DNA from: a virus | DNA length: 54,531 nt | Strand: one strand, 5' to 3' | Virus record (IMG/VR): IMGVR_UViG_3300037042_003862 | Span: 1-54,531 of that record | Part shown: positions 12,616 through 19,441 of the stretch, piece by piece | Layout: each line of letters starts with the position of its first letter | Numbering within the stretch: position 1 is the first letter of the stretch | The notes under the pieces: model-generated | What the model was told of the DNA's origin: nothing | The model's database searches: none | Seen by the model: only the letters and a program-made list of their open reading frames with translations | Made by a program: the position numbers and the translations under genes

Positions 12616-12751
12616 AAGAACAGAAAGGCCAGACAAAAGATGCGGGAGCCTCTAACCGATGAAAGCCCTCGCGACATTCCAGCCGAATACGAAAGACAGC
12701 GACAAAGACAGCCCGAGCCGTTTCTATTGGATGAAAGCCCGGGCAACATTC
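12609..12751 (-). repeat. imperfect ~72-bp tandem repeat
   Basis: On the minus strand GAATGT-x-GC-xx-GGGCTTTCATC occurs at 12751-12730 and again at 12679-12658 (19 of 22 identical). The downstream sequence also stays similar (TAGA, then CTTTGTC / TTTTGTC and TATTCGGCTG / TTCTTGCTG). The unit is about 72 bp and noncoding. The first copy can fold GCCCGGGC against GCTCGGGC. Confidence 0.5.
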
Positions 12752-12814
12752 GCTGAGTGGTGCTGTCGCAGTCCGAAGGGGCGACCGTTTCGGACTCCGA
12801 CGGCACTGAGAAGT

Positions 12815-14317
12815 CTACCCCGAGAATGCTGAGACGGTCGAGGCCCAGTCTCGCTTTTCCAGCCAGCAAGAGATTGCTTTGAATACGGCATCGCTGAAAC
12901 CACCAACCCTCAGCACGTCGGGTTGCGCCGACAGCGTGTCCGTGGCGTTGGGCTCGATGTTGAGCCGAACCTGCTTCACCCCCGGGTTGATGCGGCGAAT
13001 CTCCCTCCAGTGAACGTCGGAGGCTCCGGCATACTCCATCCAGCTCATGTTGTCGCTGATCATGATGAGTTGGTTGAACTCGACTCGATTTGAGACGAGG
13101 TGCCTCAGAACAGAGTCTGCGTCCGTCCCCCCGAGGGGCCGGGGGAACCCGGCCATCAGAGTCGGGACGCTGTCTAGGGGGTTGAGGGCATGCTCGACAC
13201 AACTGTCGTTGAAGACGAGGACCTGGGTGTTGGTCGGGTTGCGCTTCACGAGGGCCGCCGCGAACAGCGCCGCCACGTCGCTACAGGTCATGACGGACTT
13301 CCCTACCGCGCTCGTCATCGAGCCCGAGATGTCGAGGGCCACGACCGTCTTGCCTGGGAACACCGGAACGTTCTGCGTGGAGATGTCTAGGGCCTCCTGG
13401 ACAGCGATCTTCACCGCCATCGGGACCTCGGAGTTGTCCTTGGCGGCCAGGAAGGTCGCCAGGATCTGGTAGGGGAACTGTCGGGACCTCCGCACCAGAG
13501 CCTCGTCGCAGAGCTTGCGGGTGATGAGGCTGGTGAGGGAGATGTCCTTGAACAGGCCGTGGCGAGCGAACGTGTTGAGGTTCATCCGGATGAACTGCCA
13601 GCCGCCTCGCTCGGCGACGATCCGCCACTGCGCCGGAGTCATCTGGACGCTGTCGATCATGTTGAACGGAACGTCCGGCGGATCGCCCACAGGGTTCTCG
13701 CGGAAGGCCAGTGTCTGGCGCACCACCTCCGGCAGGACCTCGGGGGTGGGCTTGCCGCAGAGGAGCTTGAACAGGCCCTCCCTCTCCGGACCTCCGGCCT
13801 TGGGCGACGGATGCGACAGGCGGAGAACGTCGGCCAAGCTCGGGTTCTTGGCGATGCTCTGTGTCCAGAGGTAGTCGTTGGTTTGCTTCGCCAACCAGTT
13901 GTTGATCAGCCGCTTGCCGGCCGTGCCGAGGCTCTTGCGCCCGAGCTTCCCCGAGCGGACCGCCTGGACGAAGTTGGACAACATCTTCACGTTGTCGATG
14001 ATCTTGTCGAACACCGGCTGCGTGATCACCGGGCTGCGCTTGCCGAACAGGTATGCGGCGAGAACGGCCGGAGAGTCCTTCATGAACCCCGCGTGCCGAG
14101 CGTAGATGGCCACCTGAGCAACGAAGTTGTCTGGGCAGAGACGGGCGGCCTCCAAGAGCTGATCGAGCTGAGTCTCAGCCTTGGTGTAGAAGGTGTCCTG
14201 AAACATCCCAGTCACAGCAAGCTGAGCCAGGGCGTCCTTCGGAGAGTAGGAGTATGCTGCTCCGCCGGCAGCGTTGTTGGTATCCGGCGAGTTGCCGGCA
14301 AATAGGTCGAGGTTCAT
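12815..14317 (-). CDS. rsr: Ro60-like TROVE/vWA RNA-binding protein
   Basis: This 500-aa protein is close to the usual 520-540 aa of Ro60/Rsr. The N-terminal two thirds are the helical TROVE ring (for example FVAQVAIYARHAGF, PAVLAAYLFG, FIRMNLNTFARHGLF). The C-terminal third is a von Willebrand A domain with an intact metal site: VALDISGSM (DxSxS), GGTDADSV (Thr) and MISDNMSW (Asp). Family members bind misfolded RNAs and Y RNAs and can tether PNPase. The start ATG overlaps the upstream stop (CTATGA), and the run belongs to the operon beginning at 16508. The adjacent gap downstream is a natural place for a partner RNA. Confidence 0.95.
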   Translation of the reverse strand: MNLDLFAGNSPDTNNAAGGAAYSYSPKDALAQLAVTGMFQDTFYTKAETQLDQLLEAARLCPDNFVAQVAIYARHAGFMKDSPAVLAAYLFGKRSPVITQPVFDKIIDNVKMLSNFVQAVRSGKLGRKSLGTAGKRLINNWLAKQTNDYLWTQSIAKNPSLADVLRLSHPSPKAGGPEREGLFKLLCGKPTPEVLPEVVRQTLAFRENPVGDPPDVPFNMIDSVQMTPAQWRIVAERGGWQFIRMNLNTFARHGLFKDISLTSLITRKLCDEALVRRSRQFPYQILATFLAAKDNSEVPMAVKIAVQEALDISTQNVPVFPGKTVVALDISGSMTSAVGKSVMTCSDVAALFAAALVKRNPTNTQVLVFNDSCVEHALNPLDSVPTLMAGFPRPLGGTDADSVLRHLVSNRVEFNQLIMISDNMSWMEYAGASDVHWREIRRINPGVKQVRLNIEPNATDTLSAQPDVLRVGGFSDAVFKAISCWLEKRDWASTVSAFSG

Positions 14318-14592
14318 AGTTGGTTGTAGAAGGTTCTGTTGACGTTCACTCGTTGAGTTGCTTCATCCCCGTATCGGCGGAAGGCACACACGACATCGGC
14401 GTGCGCTACGGGGTAGGGGAGCAGGGTAGCTGCGTGAGACGGGTGCTTGTAGATGGCCTGGACCCATTCGTTGATCTCGTCCGGGTCGGTCTCTCCAAGC
14501 TCCTCAGCAATAGCCATGGCGCGGTCCGATGCTGAGACGTTGTAGTTGTAGAGCGCGATCACGGTCGCAGCAACGAAAGGGTCCCAGGTCAC
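14314..14592 (-). CDS. hypothetical protein (92 aa)
   Basis: This 92-aa helical protein begins MTWDPFVAATVIALYNYN and contains a MAIAEELGETDPDEINEWVQ helix pair. It is coupled by overlap to both neighbours, directly upstream of Ro60. No family recognised. Confidence 0.7.
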   Translation of the reverse strand: MTWDPFVAATVIALYNYNVSASDRAMAIAEELGETDPDEINEWVQAIYKHPSHAATLLPYPVAHADVVCAFRRYGDEATQRVNVNRTFYNQL

Positions 14593-14870
14593 TTCGGCCT
14601 CCGGTCCATGATGTTGTGGATGGCACCCCCGATCTGGGCCTCGTTCTGGAGGCCGCGCAGCGCCTGGGCTACCGCCCCGAGAGCCTGGGACGCCATCCCC
14701 AACTCCTGGGCCGCCTTCTCAAAGTGCCGGCTGGAGGCCATGAGCCCACAGGGAGGGCAGGGCTGGAGGGACCTGGTCTTGTCGGAATACTCCGTCATCA
14801 CGCAGCCGCAGGGGCGGTTCTCGTTGCTGGTGACGAGGCGGACGGAACTCGGTTGTTGTTTTTCGGTCAT
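14589..14870 (-). CDS. hypothetical Cys-containing protein (93 aa)
   Basis: This 93-aa protein starts at an ATG preceded by GAGAGAAAG. Cysteines PCGC and PCPPC suggest a small metal-binding loop, followed by an Ala/Leu-rich helix (EKAAQELGMASQALGAVAQA). An upstream in-frame ATG at 14900 adds only a Pro-rich stretch and is not preferred. Function unknown. Confidence 0.7.
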   Translation of the reverse strand: MTEKQQPSSVRLVTSNENRPCGCVMTEYSDKTRSLQPCPPCGLMASSRHFEKAAQELGMASQALGAVAQALRGLQNEAQIGGAIHNIMDRRPK

Positions 14871-14919
14871 GATGCTTTCTCTCGGGGGAGGGGGGTTCAT
14901 GGTTCTGCCGCTCCGGCGG

Positions 14920-15201
14920 CTAGGTTGAGAGGGAGGTTAGGACGCCCAGGAAGAACCCGAGCAGGCGCGCATCCGCGCTGTCGGCATTGCGGACTGCGGA
15001 GATGCCGGCGAAGAGAAGCACGTTGTGCGTCTCCGCGGTCACGGCCTCCTCCCAACCCGGCTGGACAACGCCGCCAGCATTGAGGTAGGCAGCGCGCTGG
15101 ATTGCGTAGGCAGCGACCTCGGCCGCGGACCTCTGGAGCTGGACTCCGGAGTCCTTGACCAACTGGTCGAGCATCGTCTTGATCTGTTGTTCCTTGCTCA
15201 T
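14920..15201 (-). CDS. hypothetical helical protein (93 aa)
   Basis: This 93-aa protein is helical (QQIKTMLDQLVKDSG, then AAEVAAYAIQRAAYLNAGG) with a hydrophobic C-terminal segment LLGFFLGVLTSL that may associate with membrane. It begins by overlap with the lipoprotein gene stop (ATGA). Function unknown. Confidence 0.7.
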   Translation of the reverse strand: MSKEQQIKTMLDQLVKDSGVQLQRSAAEVAAYAIQRAAYLNAGGVVQPGWEEAVTAETHNVLLFAGISAVRNADSADARLLGFFLGVLTSLST

Positions 15202-15566
15202 GGCTGCCTCAGGTAGGTGGCCCGGGCCTCAGCCCAACGGAGTAGACGCTCCCGGAGGGACCCGGCAGCTACTGTGCCCAGCTGCCCCGCGTTGAGGCGG
15301 CGGTTGATGTCGCTATTGGCCAGACCGTCGAGGAGGGTCCAGTTCACCGTAGCGAATGTGATGGGGTCGTTGTTGGCCAGCGACTCGTTCACCTTCACTA
15401 CCTGTGGGGCAACGTCGATCTGGGCCAGAACAGCCTCCCGCTCTACCTGGGCCTGAATTGCGGCCCAAGAGGTGATCATTGCGGGGAGTAGGGTGTTGGA
15501 GCGGATCAAGGAGCCGCTACACGCGGCAACCAAGAGGGCGAGCCCTAGGAAGAGACTTCTGCGCAT
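15198..15566 (-). CDS. predicted lipoprotein (122 aa)
   Basis: A 122-aa protein starts at 15566, where GGAGG lies eight bases upstream and the ATG overlaps the preceding TGA. The N terminus MRRSLFLGLALLVAAC is a lipoprotein signal with lipobox LVAAC. The mature part is helical (AAIQAQVEREAVLAQID). It is probably attached to the envelope. Phage lipoproteins of this size can act in superinfection exclusion or lysis (Rz1/Cor-like), but no specific family is recognised. Confidence 0.75.
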   Translation of the reverse strand: MRRSLFLGLALLVAACSGSLIRSNTLLPAMITSWAAIQAQVEREAVLAQIDVAPQVVKVNESLANNDPITFATVNWTLLDGLANSDINRRLNAGQLGTVAAGSLRERLLRWAEARATYLRQP

Positions 15567-15742
15567 CAGACAAACCTCCATTGAGGGGGGAACCAAACCT
15601 GACACTCCAGGATGGAGTGGAACACTCGGACCATAGCGGGGGTCACATCACGCGACCTCCGCAGAACTGCGCAAAACAGAGCGGAGCGAGGGCCGTGGAA
15701 CTCGGAGCAGATCGACAGCATTGCTTTTGCCTGGGGGTTCAT
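15566..15742 (-). CDS. small hypothetical protein (58 aa)
   Basis: A 59-codon ORF starts at 15742 (GGAGAG 11 bases upstream) and shares its TGA with the ATG of the lipoprotein gene (TGATG). It contains two helices (NPQAKAMLSICSEF, then TPAMVRVFHSILECQVW) and aromatic C-terminal residues. It fills the interval exactly; no family recognised. Confidence 0.6.
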   Translation of the reverse strand: MNPQAKAMLSICSEFHGPRSALFCAVLRRSRDVTPAMVRVFHSILECQVWFPPQWRFV

Positions 15743-15810
15743 TTCTGAATCACTCTCCGCACGATCGGTTGGACCAGCACATCGTCAAGGAACTCAGACA
15801 GGCCGCTCAC
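15739..15810 (-). CDS. 23-aa micro-ORF between coupled genes
   Basis: A GTG-initiated 24-codon ORF overlaps the upstream TGA (GTGA at 15807-15810) and ends in TGA overlapping the next ATG (AATGA). The peptide (SGLSEFLDDVLVQPIVRRVIQ) is amphipathic. It has the same length and the same overlap style as the micro-ORF at 10889-10960. Confidence 0.4.
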   Translation of the reverse strand: MSGLSEFLDDVLVQPIVRRVIQK

Positions 15811-16508
15811 AGATCGTCCGCCAGGTAGATGCGTCCGGCCTTCATCGTGATGCCGTGCCCGGCCGTGTAGTGGAGGTCTCGGATTGCGTAGCAGGCCTGC
15901 GCGTAGCTGAGGCCGAGCAGCTTCATCACCTCGGGGAGGGTCGTGCCGGCCGAGCGCATCACCGTCACCAGCTTCTCGCGGTTGGTCCCCGGCCGGATGT
16001 CCTTGATACGCTCCTTGCGGCGGTAGTTGAAGTTGAGCTTGCTGTTGACCTCCTGCGCATCCTCCGGCTTGGGCGGAGCCTCGACAACTCCGGCAAGGAC
16101 TTCCCCGGCGAGGACTCGCGCAGCGTTCTTCGGCAGCACGGCTCGGCCCTTCACGCGGACTCGGCCCTGCTTGCTGGCTTCGATGGCCTCGACCGCAGCG
16201 ACCGGCTTGCGGACACGCCGCTTCTCGATCTGCTTGATGAGCGTTGCTGATTCCTTCTCCGCCACGAGGGTGAAGATGTCGTCCACCGACGGGATCGGCC
16301 CACCCGCATCGAACATCTGGATGCGGGTCTGGAGGACTGCGTTCAGCTTGCTGGCCACTTCCGGGTAACGGTTGGCCATGTTGCGGAAGCGGAACAGCGC
16401 GGCCTCTCGGCTGGCAAACCGCTTGACCTTCTTCTCGGCCACTTGGTTCCAGACGTGGACCAGCTCGGGCCCGGTGAGGTCAGACAGGAGGTCGATTGGT
16501 GTGCTCAT
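15807..16508 (-). CDS. DNA-binding-like protein with C-terminal helix-turn-helix
   Basis: This 233-aa protein has three parts. An N-terminal helical module carries ELVHVWNQVAEKKVKRFASR, a pattern I associate with phage proteins having a (L/Y)NxxxxKPVKRF motif. A basic linker KKRRVRKPVAAV-like region occupies about residues 95-135. The C-terminal winged helix has EKLVTVMRSAGTTLPEVMKL then SYAQACYAIRDLHYTAGHG, similar to DUF3489-type domains. It is the first gene of the minus-strand run and the only one there with a start-associated element, so it may regulate the run. Confidence 0.75.
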   Translation of the reverse strand: MSTPIDLLSDLTGPELVHVWNQVAEKKVKRFASREAALFRFRNMANRYPEVASKLNAVLQTRIQMFDAGGPIPSVDDIFTLVAEKESATLIKQIEKRRVRKPVAAVEAIEASKQGRVRVKGRAVLPKNAARVLAGEVLAGVVEAPPKPEDAQEVNSKLNFNYRRKERIKDIRPGTNREKLVTVMRSAGTTLPEVMKLLGLSYAQACYAIRDLHYTAGHGITMKAGRIYLADDL

Positions 16509-16551
16509 GGTTCTTGGGGTTCTTATCGGCTGAAACGTTTGCTGACTTTAG
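16509..16551 (-). promoter_or_regulatory. start-associated promoter-like element
   Basis: Minus-strand copy: TAAAGT (complement of 16545-16550), 17-bp spacer ending CAGCC, GATAAG (complement of 16522-16527), then a longer GAACCCCAAGAACC leader before the ATG at 16508. The ATG sits further downstream than in other copies, which fits promoter rather than ribosome-binding function. Confidence 0.7.
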
Positions 16552-16853
16552 TCTGTCTTGATATTTCCAGACTGGTTTCGCCACTTGATGGCGGCGGCCC
16601 TCACCGCCGGATCCGGACTCAGTATGGCCGCATCAGCAAGAGCGTTGTTGAACTTTACCCTATCCTTTTTGAGGCGGGGGATCTGAGCCAACAACTGGCG
16701 GAGGTTTGCTGTGTTGAAGGCCTGCCCCAGGTCGGTCAGGGTGTCGTAGCAGCACTTGTTGAGCGGTTCCGTCTGCGAGGCTAGACCCCTCACCTCAAAT
16801 GAGGTGAGGCAGGTCCAGCAACGGAAGTGGACTGGATTGACTGACTCAGGCAT
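16548..16853 (-). CDS. hypothetical protein with CxxC (101 aa)
   Basis: This 101-aa protein has C12/C15 (RCWTC) and C34/C35, a possible zinc knuckle, then helices (QLLAQIPRLKKDRVKFNNAL and AVRAAAIKWRN). Its last codons overlap the downstream element. Function unknown. Confidence 0.7.
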   Translation of the reverse strand: MPESVNPVHFRCWTCLTSFEVRGLASQTEPLNKCCYDTLTDLGQAFNTANLRQLLAQIPRLKKDRVKFNNALADAAILSPDPAVRAAAIKWRNQSGNIKTD

Positions 16854-16855
16854 GA

Positions 16856-17155
16856 TCAGCCTGCGTAGTTGCGCAGGCGTCCCGCTCCGCGGCGGGTCAG
16901 CAGCATGAGCCCCTTCGGGTTGTCCCTGACGCTGCCGTCCTTGCGGAGACCTGCGAGGACACCCTCGATGGGCTCTCCTCGGACGCGCACGACCTTGGCC
17001 ACAGCGGCCTGGGTCCGCGAGCCGCTGCCGATCGCGCTCAGCACTCGCAACTCCGTCGTGGTGACGGCCTTCTTGGGGATCGCACGGGGGGCCTTCTTTG
17101 GGGAGACTACAACCTTGACGGCCTTCCGGCGTCCCTTCTTCTTCTGCTTGCTCAT
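16856..17155 (-). CDS. basic winged-helix-like protein (99 aa)
   Basis: This 99-aa protein has a Lys/Arg-rich tail (residues 1-40, KKKGRRKAVKVVV) and a C-terminal helix-turn-helix-like part: ELRVLSAIGSGSRTQAAVA, then GVLAGLRKDGSV and a GLMLLTRRGAG wing. It looks like a small nucleoid-type or regulatory DNA-binding protein. Start at 17155 is preceded by AGGAACCC. It lies first downstream of a promoter with two dyads. Confidence 0.75.
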   Translation of the reverse strand: MSKQKKKGRRKAVKVVVSPKKAPRAIPKKAVTTTELRVLSAIGSGSRTQAAVAKVVRVRGEPIEGVLAGLRKDGSVRDNPKGLMLLTRRGAGRLRNYAG

Positions 17156-17222
17156 TGGGTTCCTGTTTCTAGTTAATGGGACCTCAGCGCGGTCACGCTG
17201 AAGTCCCGCGTTCTCGTTCATT

Positions 17223-17242
17223 GTGCTGACACACATCAGCAC
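17223..17242. promoter_or_regulatory. inverted repeat, possible operator
   Basis: GTGCTGA (17223-17229) and TCAGCAC (17236-17242) form a perfect 7-bp dyad with a 6-bp centre, just downstream of the predicted minus-strand promoter. Confidence 0.5.
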
Positions 17243-17245
17243 GCA

Positions 17246-17279
17246 GCGGAGTATAGCTCCGCCCTCCCCAAAAAGTAAA
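17246..17279 (-). promoter_or_regulatory. sigma70-like promoter overlapped by a dyad
   Basis: On the minus strand TTTACT (complement of 17274-17279) and TATACT (complement of 17250-17255) are 18 bp apart. The -10 lies inside the perfect dyad GCGGAG-5-CTCCGC (17246-17262). The layout suggests a repressible promoter for the basic winged-helix gene at 17155 and the run beyond. Confidence 0.5.
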
Positions 17280-17312
17280 ACACCCCTGATGAGGACCTCC
17301 TCATCAGGGGTG
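17274..17312 (-). terminator. Rho-independent terminator, minus strand
   Basis: CACCCCTGATGAGGA (17281-17295) and TCCTCATCAGGGGTG (17298-17312) form a perfect 15-bp stem. On the minus strand it is followed by TTTTACTTTTTG. It ends the replication-module transcript just after the gene ending at 17336, directly before the promoter of the next run. Confidence 0.9.
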
Positions 17313-17335
17313 CGTTACTGACGGTCCCGAGGTCT

Positions 17336-19441
17336 TCAGGACGGTGGGGTCATCGTGCGAGCGGTCGCAAACCACTCGGCTGTGCGTCGGTCGAGAGCCT
17401 CGACCGACCCCGTCAGCGCCGCGATGTAGCGGTCCAGCTTGTCCCGGAGGCCGGGATGCGCTGTGTTGTCGCGGAAGAACTCGCGACAGGCGATGAGGCC
17501 AGCGAGCGTCCATGACCCGACTCCCGGGGAGCCCGGGTTGGCGACCATGAAGCGCGCACCAGGAACCAGAGGCGAGGGCGGTGCGATTCCGTTGTCCTGG
17601 TAGAGTATGTCATCCACCGTATACCAAACCCCGCTCGTGGCCTGGAAGCATGCGAACTCCGCCAGCATCGGCATGAGGATCTGGAGGAGGTCGGTGGCCA
17701 CCCGGTAGCCCTGCTTGTGGAGCTTGTAGAGGTCGATCACAGCCAGACCGTGCTCCCACATCGAGGCCCAACGCCCCAGCGTGCCGTCCGCGTTGTAGAT
17801 CTGTTTGCGCGGATCCGGGTTGCCGAAGGCCAACACGCGCATTGGTCCGCTTACTCGGAGCATCCAGTTGTCGCGGGTCGTTGCGAGTCGGGAGTCGATG
17901 ATGTGCTTCCACTTCTGAGCATCGGCCGGAGCCGTGACCAGAGGGAAGTTGGCCCACGCACCGAACGTCCTGCCCTGGGCGCGGGCAGCACCGTTACCGA
18001 ACTGCGGGAAGCGCATCCGGTAGCAAGCCCGGTCCGTGATCTCCTGGAAGCGCAGATGGTCCTCCATCAGAGGGTCATCCGTGAGCATCAGGTAGGCCGC
18101 CAGGTTGTTCTGGCTCCTATGCTCGTCATCGTAGCCTCGCCAGCCGGTTCCGGGAGGAGCCGACATCAGAGGGTCCTTGCCCAGCCGGTCCTGACTGACC
18201 CCGGTGTGGAAGTGGGTCACGCTGTCCCAGGTCACCCAGTTGGGGTGGTTGGCTAGGTTGAGTGGTGTCCGGTCCTGTTCGTAGTGGTGAACCCCTCGGA
18301 ACAGCTCGCCCTGGACGGAATACTGGAGGACTCGGATGTGCCGAGGGTCTTGGCTGACTCCCACGATGTGGGTGCCCTTGGTCGCACCGAAGTCCTCTTG
18401 GTCCCCCGTCTGTCCTGGCTCCCGCGCCGAGCCCACCGGGCGCGGGGCGAACCAGCCGCCGACGTTCTGCTGAGCTTCCACAAACTGCTGCCAGTCCCGC
18501 TCTGCGGTGAGCGTAGCTCCGAGAGCCAAGCGCGGGACGTTCTTGTTGCCCAGCCAGTTTCCTTCCCAGTGATGGCACACGCCGACAATCGGCCCATGCA
18601 TCGCCGAGTTGAGGTCCCGGAGTCCCCGCTCCAGCACCAAGTCTGGGGCGGGCTGCATGATCTCCCCCTCCTCCGTGGTCGGGCTGGGCACAGCAAGCCG
18701 AGCTGCAGATGTGCGGACACCGCGCTGGAAGCTAAGCATGACGCCCGACAGCGGGAGTCCGGCTCCATCATTTAGCGTCAGGGGCTGCGTGTTCAGGAGC
18801 ATCGGCCAGTCATTCGTGATCGGGTCCTGCGTAGCCTGGAGGGCTCCGTGCCGCCGAGCGAAGTCAAGCACGACCAGCTCACCCGCCCTCAGCACGAGGT
18901 GTTGGAACGTGCGGTTGGGTCTCGGGTCGTTGCGGGCACTCCAGACGATCTTGCCGTAAACTGGCATGACTGGGTCATTGTGGAGAAGGTCCGCCACCCA
19001 CTCAAACACGACTCCTAGGGCGGGGATGTGCTTGCGCAGGATCCAACGCTGATGAGCCGGACCTTGCTCCAGCGGAAGCGGTCCCTCCAGATACTGGTCC
19101 CAGTGTTGGACCCCGTTGGCTTCCAGGATTCCGAGGTTGGGCACGAGGGCCGGAAGATCATCCGCCGTCCAGGGGTGTGGTGTCCAAGGGGTGACGTCAG
19201 TGACGTGGGGGCGGTTGGCCAGCTGTCCAGTCAGCCTTTCCGAGCCTTCCATGAAGGCTCGGATGCGGTAGACTGTCTTGCCGCCCTTCGTTGAGCCGCG
19301 CACGGCCCGATACTCTTGGCCGCCTGGGCGGATGAAGACACACTCAACGCCGAACGCGGCGACGAGGTTGGTGGGGTAGGTGACCGTTGCCCAATGCTGT
19401 CTGGGTAACGGAGAGAGGTTTGTCAGTGTGGTGGTTAGCAT
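17336..19441 (-). CDS. large protein of unknown function (701 aa)
   Basis: This 701-aa protein has a beta-rich N terminus (TVTYPTNLVAAFGVECVFIR, then KTVYRIRAFMEG) and a long second half with many His/Trp/Asp residues and helical pairs (DDEHRSQNNLAAYLML, HLRFQEITDRACYRM). That look suggests a beta-sandwich plus alpha/alpha toroid, as in some polysaccharide lyases or glycosidases. I cannot place it in a family. There is no signal peptide. Its ATG overlaps the stop of the primase-helicase (TGATG) and it is the last gene before the terminator. A link to a sugar-based DNA modification is speculative. Confidence 0.9.
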   Translation of the reverse strand: MLTTTLTNLSPLPRQHWATVTYPTNLVAAFGVECVFIRPGGQEYRAVRGSTKGGKTVYRIRAFMEGSERLTGQLANRPHVTDVTPWTPHPWTADDLPALVPNLGILEANGVQHWDQYLEGPLPLEQGPAHQRWILRKHIPALGVVFEWVADLLHNDPVMPVYGKIVWSARNDPRPNRTFQHLVLRAGELVVLDFARRHGALQATQDPITNDWPMLLNTQPLTLNDGAGLPLSGVMLSFQRGVRTSAARLAVPSPTTEEGEIMQPAPDLVLERGLRDLNSAMHGPIVGVCHHWEGNWLGNKNVPRLALGATLTAERDWQQFVEAQQNVGGWFAPRPVGSAREPGQTGDQEDFGATKGTHIVGVSQDPRHIRVLQYSVQGELFRGVHHYEQDRTPLNLANHPNWVTWDSVTHFHTGVSQDRLGKDPLMSAPPGTGWRGYDDEHRSQNNLAAYLMLTDDPLMEDHLRFQEITDRACYRMRFPQFGNGAARAQGRTFGAWANFPLVTAPADAQKWKHIIDSRLATTRDNWMLRVSGPMRVLAFGNPDPRKQIYNADGTLGRWASMWEHGLAVIDLYKLHKQGYRVATDLLQILMPMLAEFACFQATSGVWYTVDDILYQDNGIAPPSPLVPGARFMVANPGSPGVGSWTLAGLIACREFFRDNTAHPGLRDKLDRYIAALTGSVEALDRRTAEWFATARTMTPPS

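Larger units (their letters stand above)
12404..12814 (-). other. 411-bp gene-free region downstream of Ro60
   Basis: No credible ORF on either strand. It contains a 117-bp hairpin-bounded segment (12499-12615), an imperfect tandem repeat of about 72 bp (about 12609-12751), a shorter 66-bp stem-bounded segment (CCTCTGGG 12417-12424 with CCCAGAGG 12475-12482), and a GTCCGAA/TTCGGAC hairpin near the Ro60 stop. It is transcribed, if at all, as the 3' part of the Ro60 message. The density of dyads suggests structured RNA. Confidence 0.6.

Noticed and set aside
12576-13202. Minus-strand ORF of 208 aa across the end of Ro60 and the gap
   Set aside because: It is mostly antisense-frame shadow of the Ro60 coding region with atypical Arg/Pro/Ser content and no initiation signal. 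The gap part is better explained as noncoding.
17336-19441. 701-aa protein considered as a tail spike or endolysin
   Set aside because: It lies in the replication operon, lacks a virion-type N terminus or signal, and no lysozyme or amidase motif is visible.
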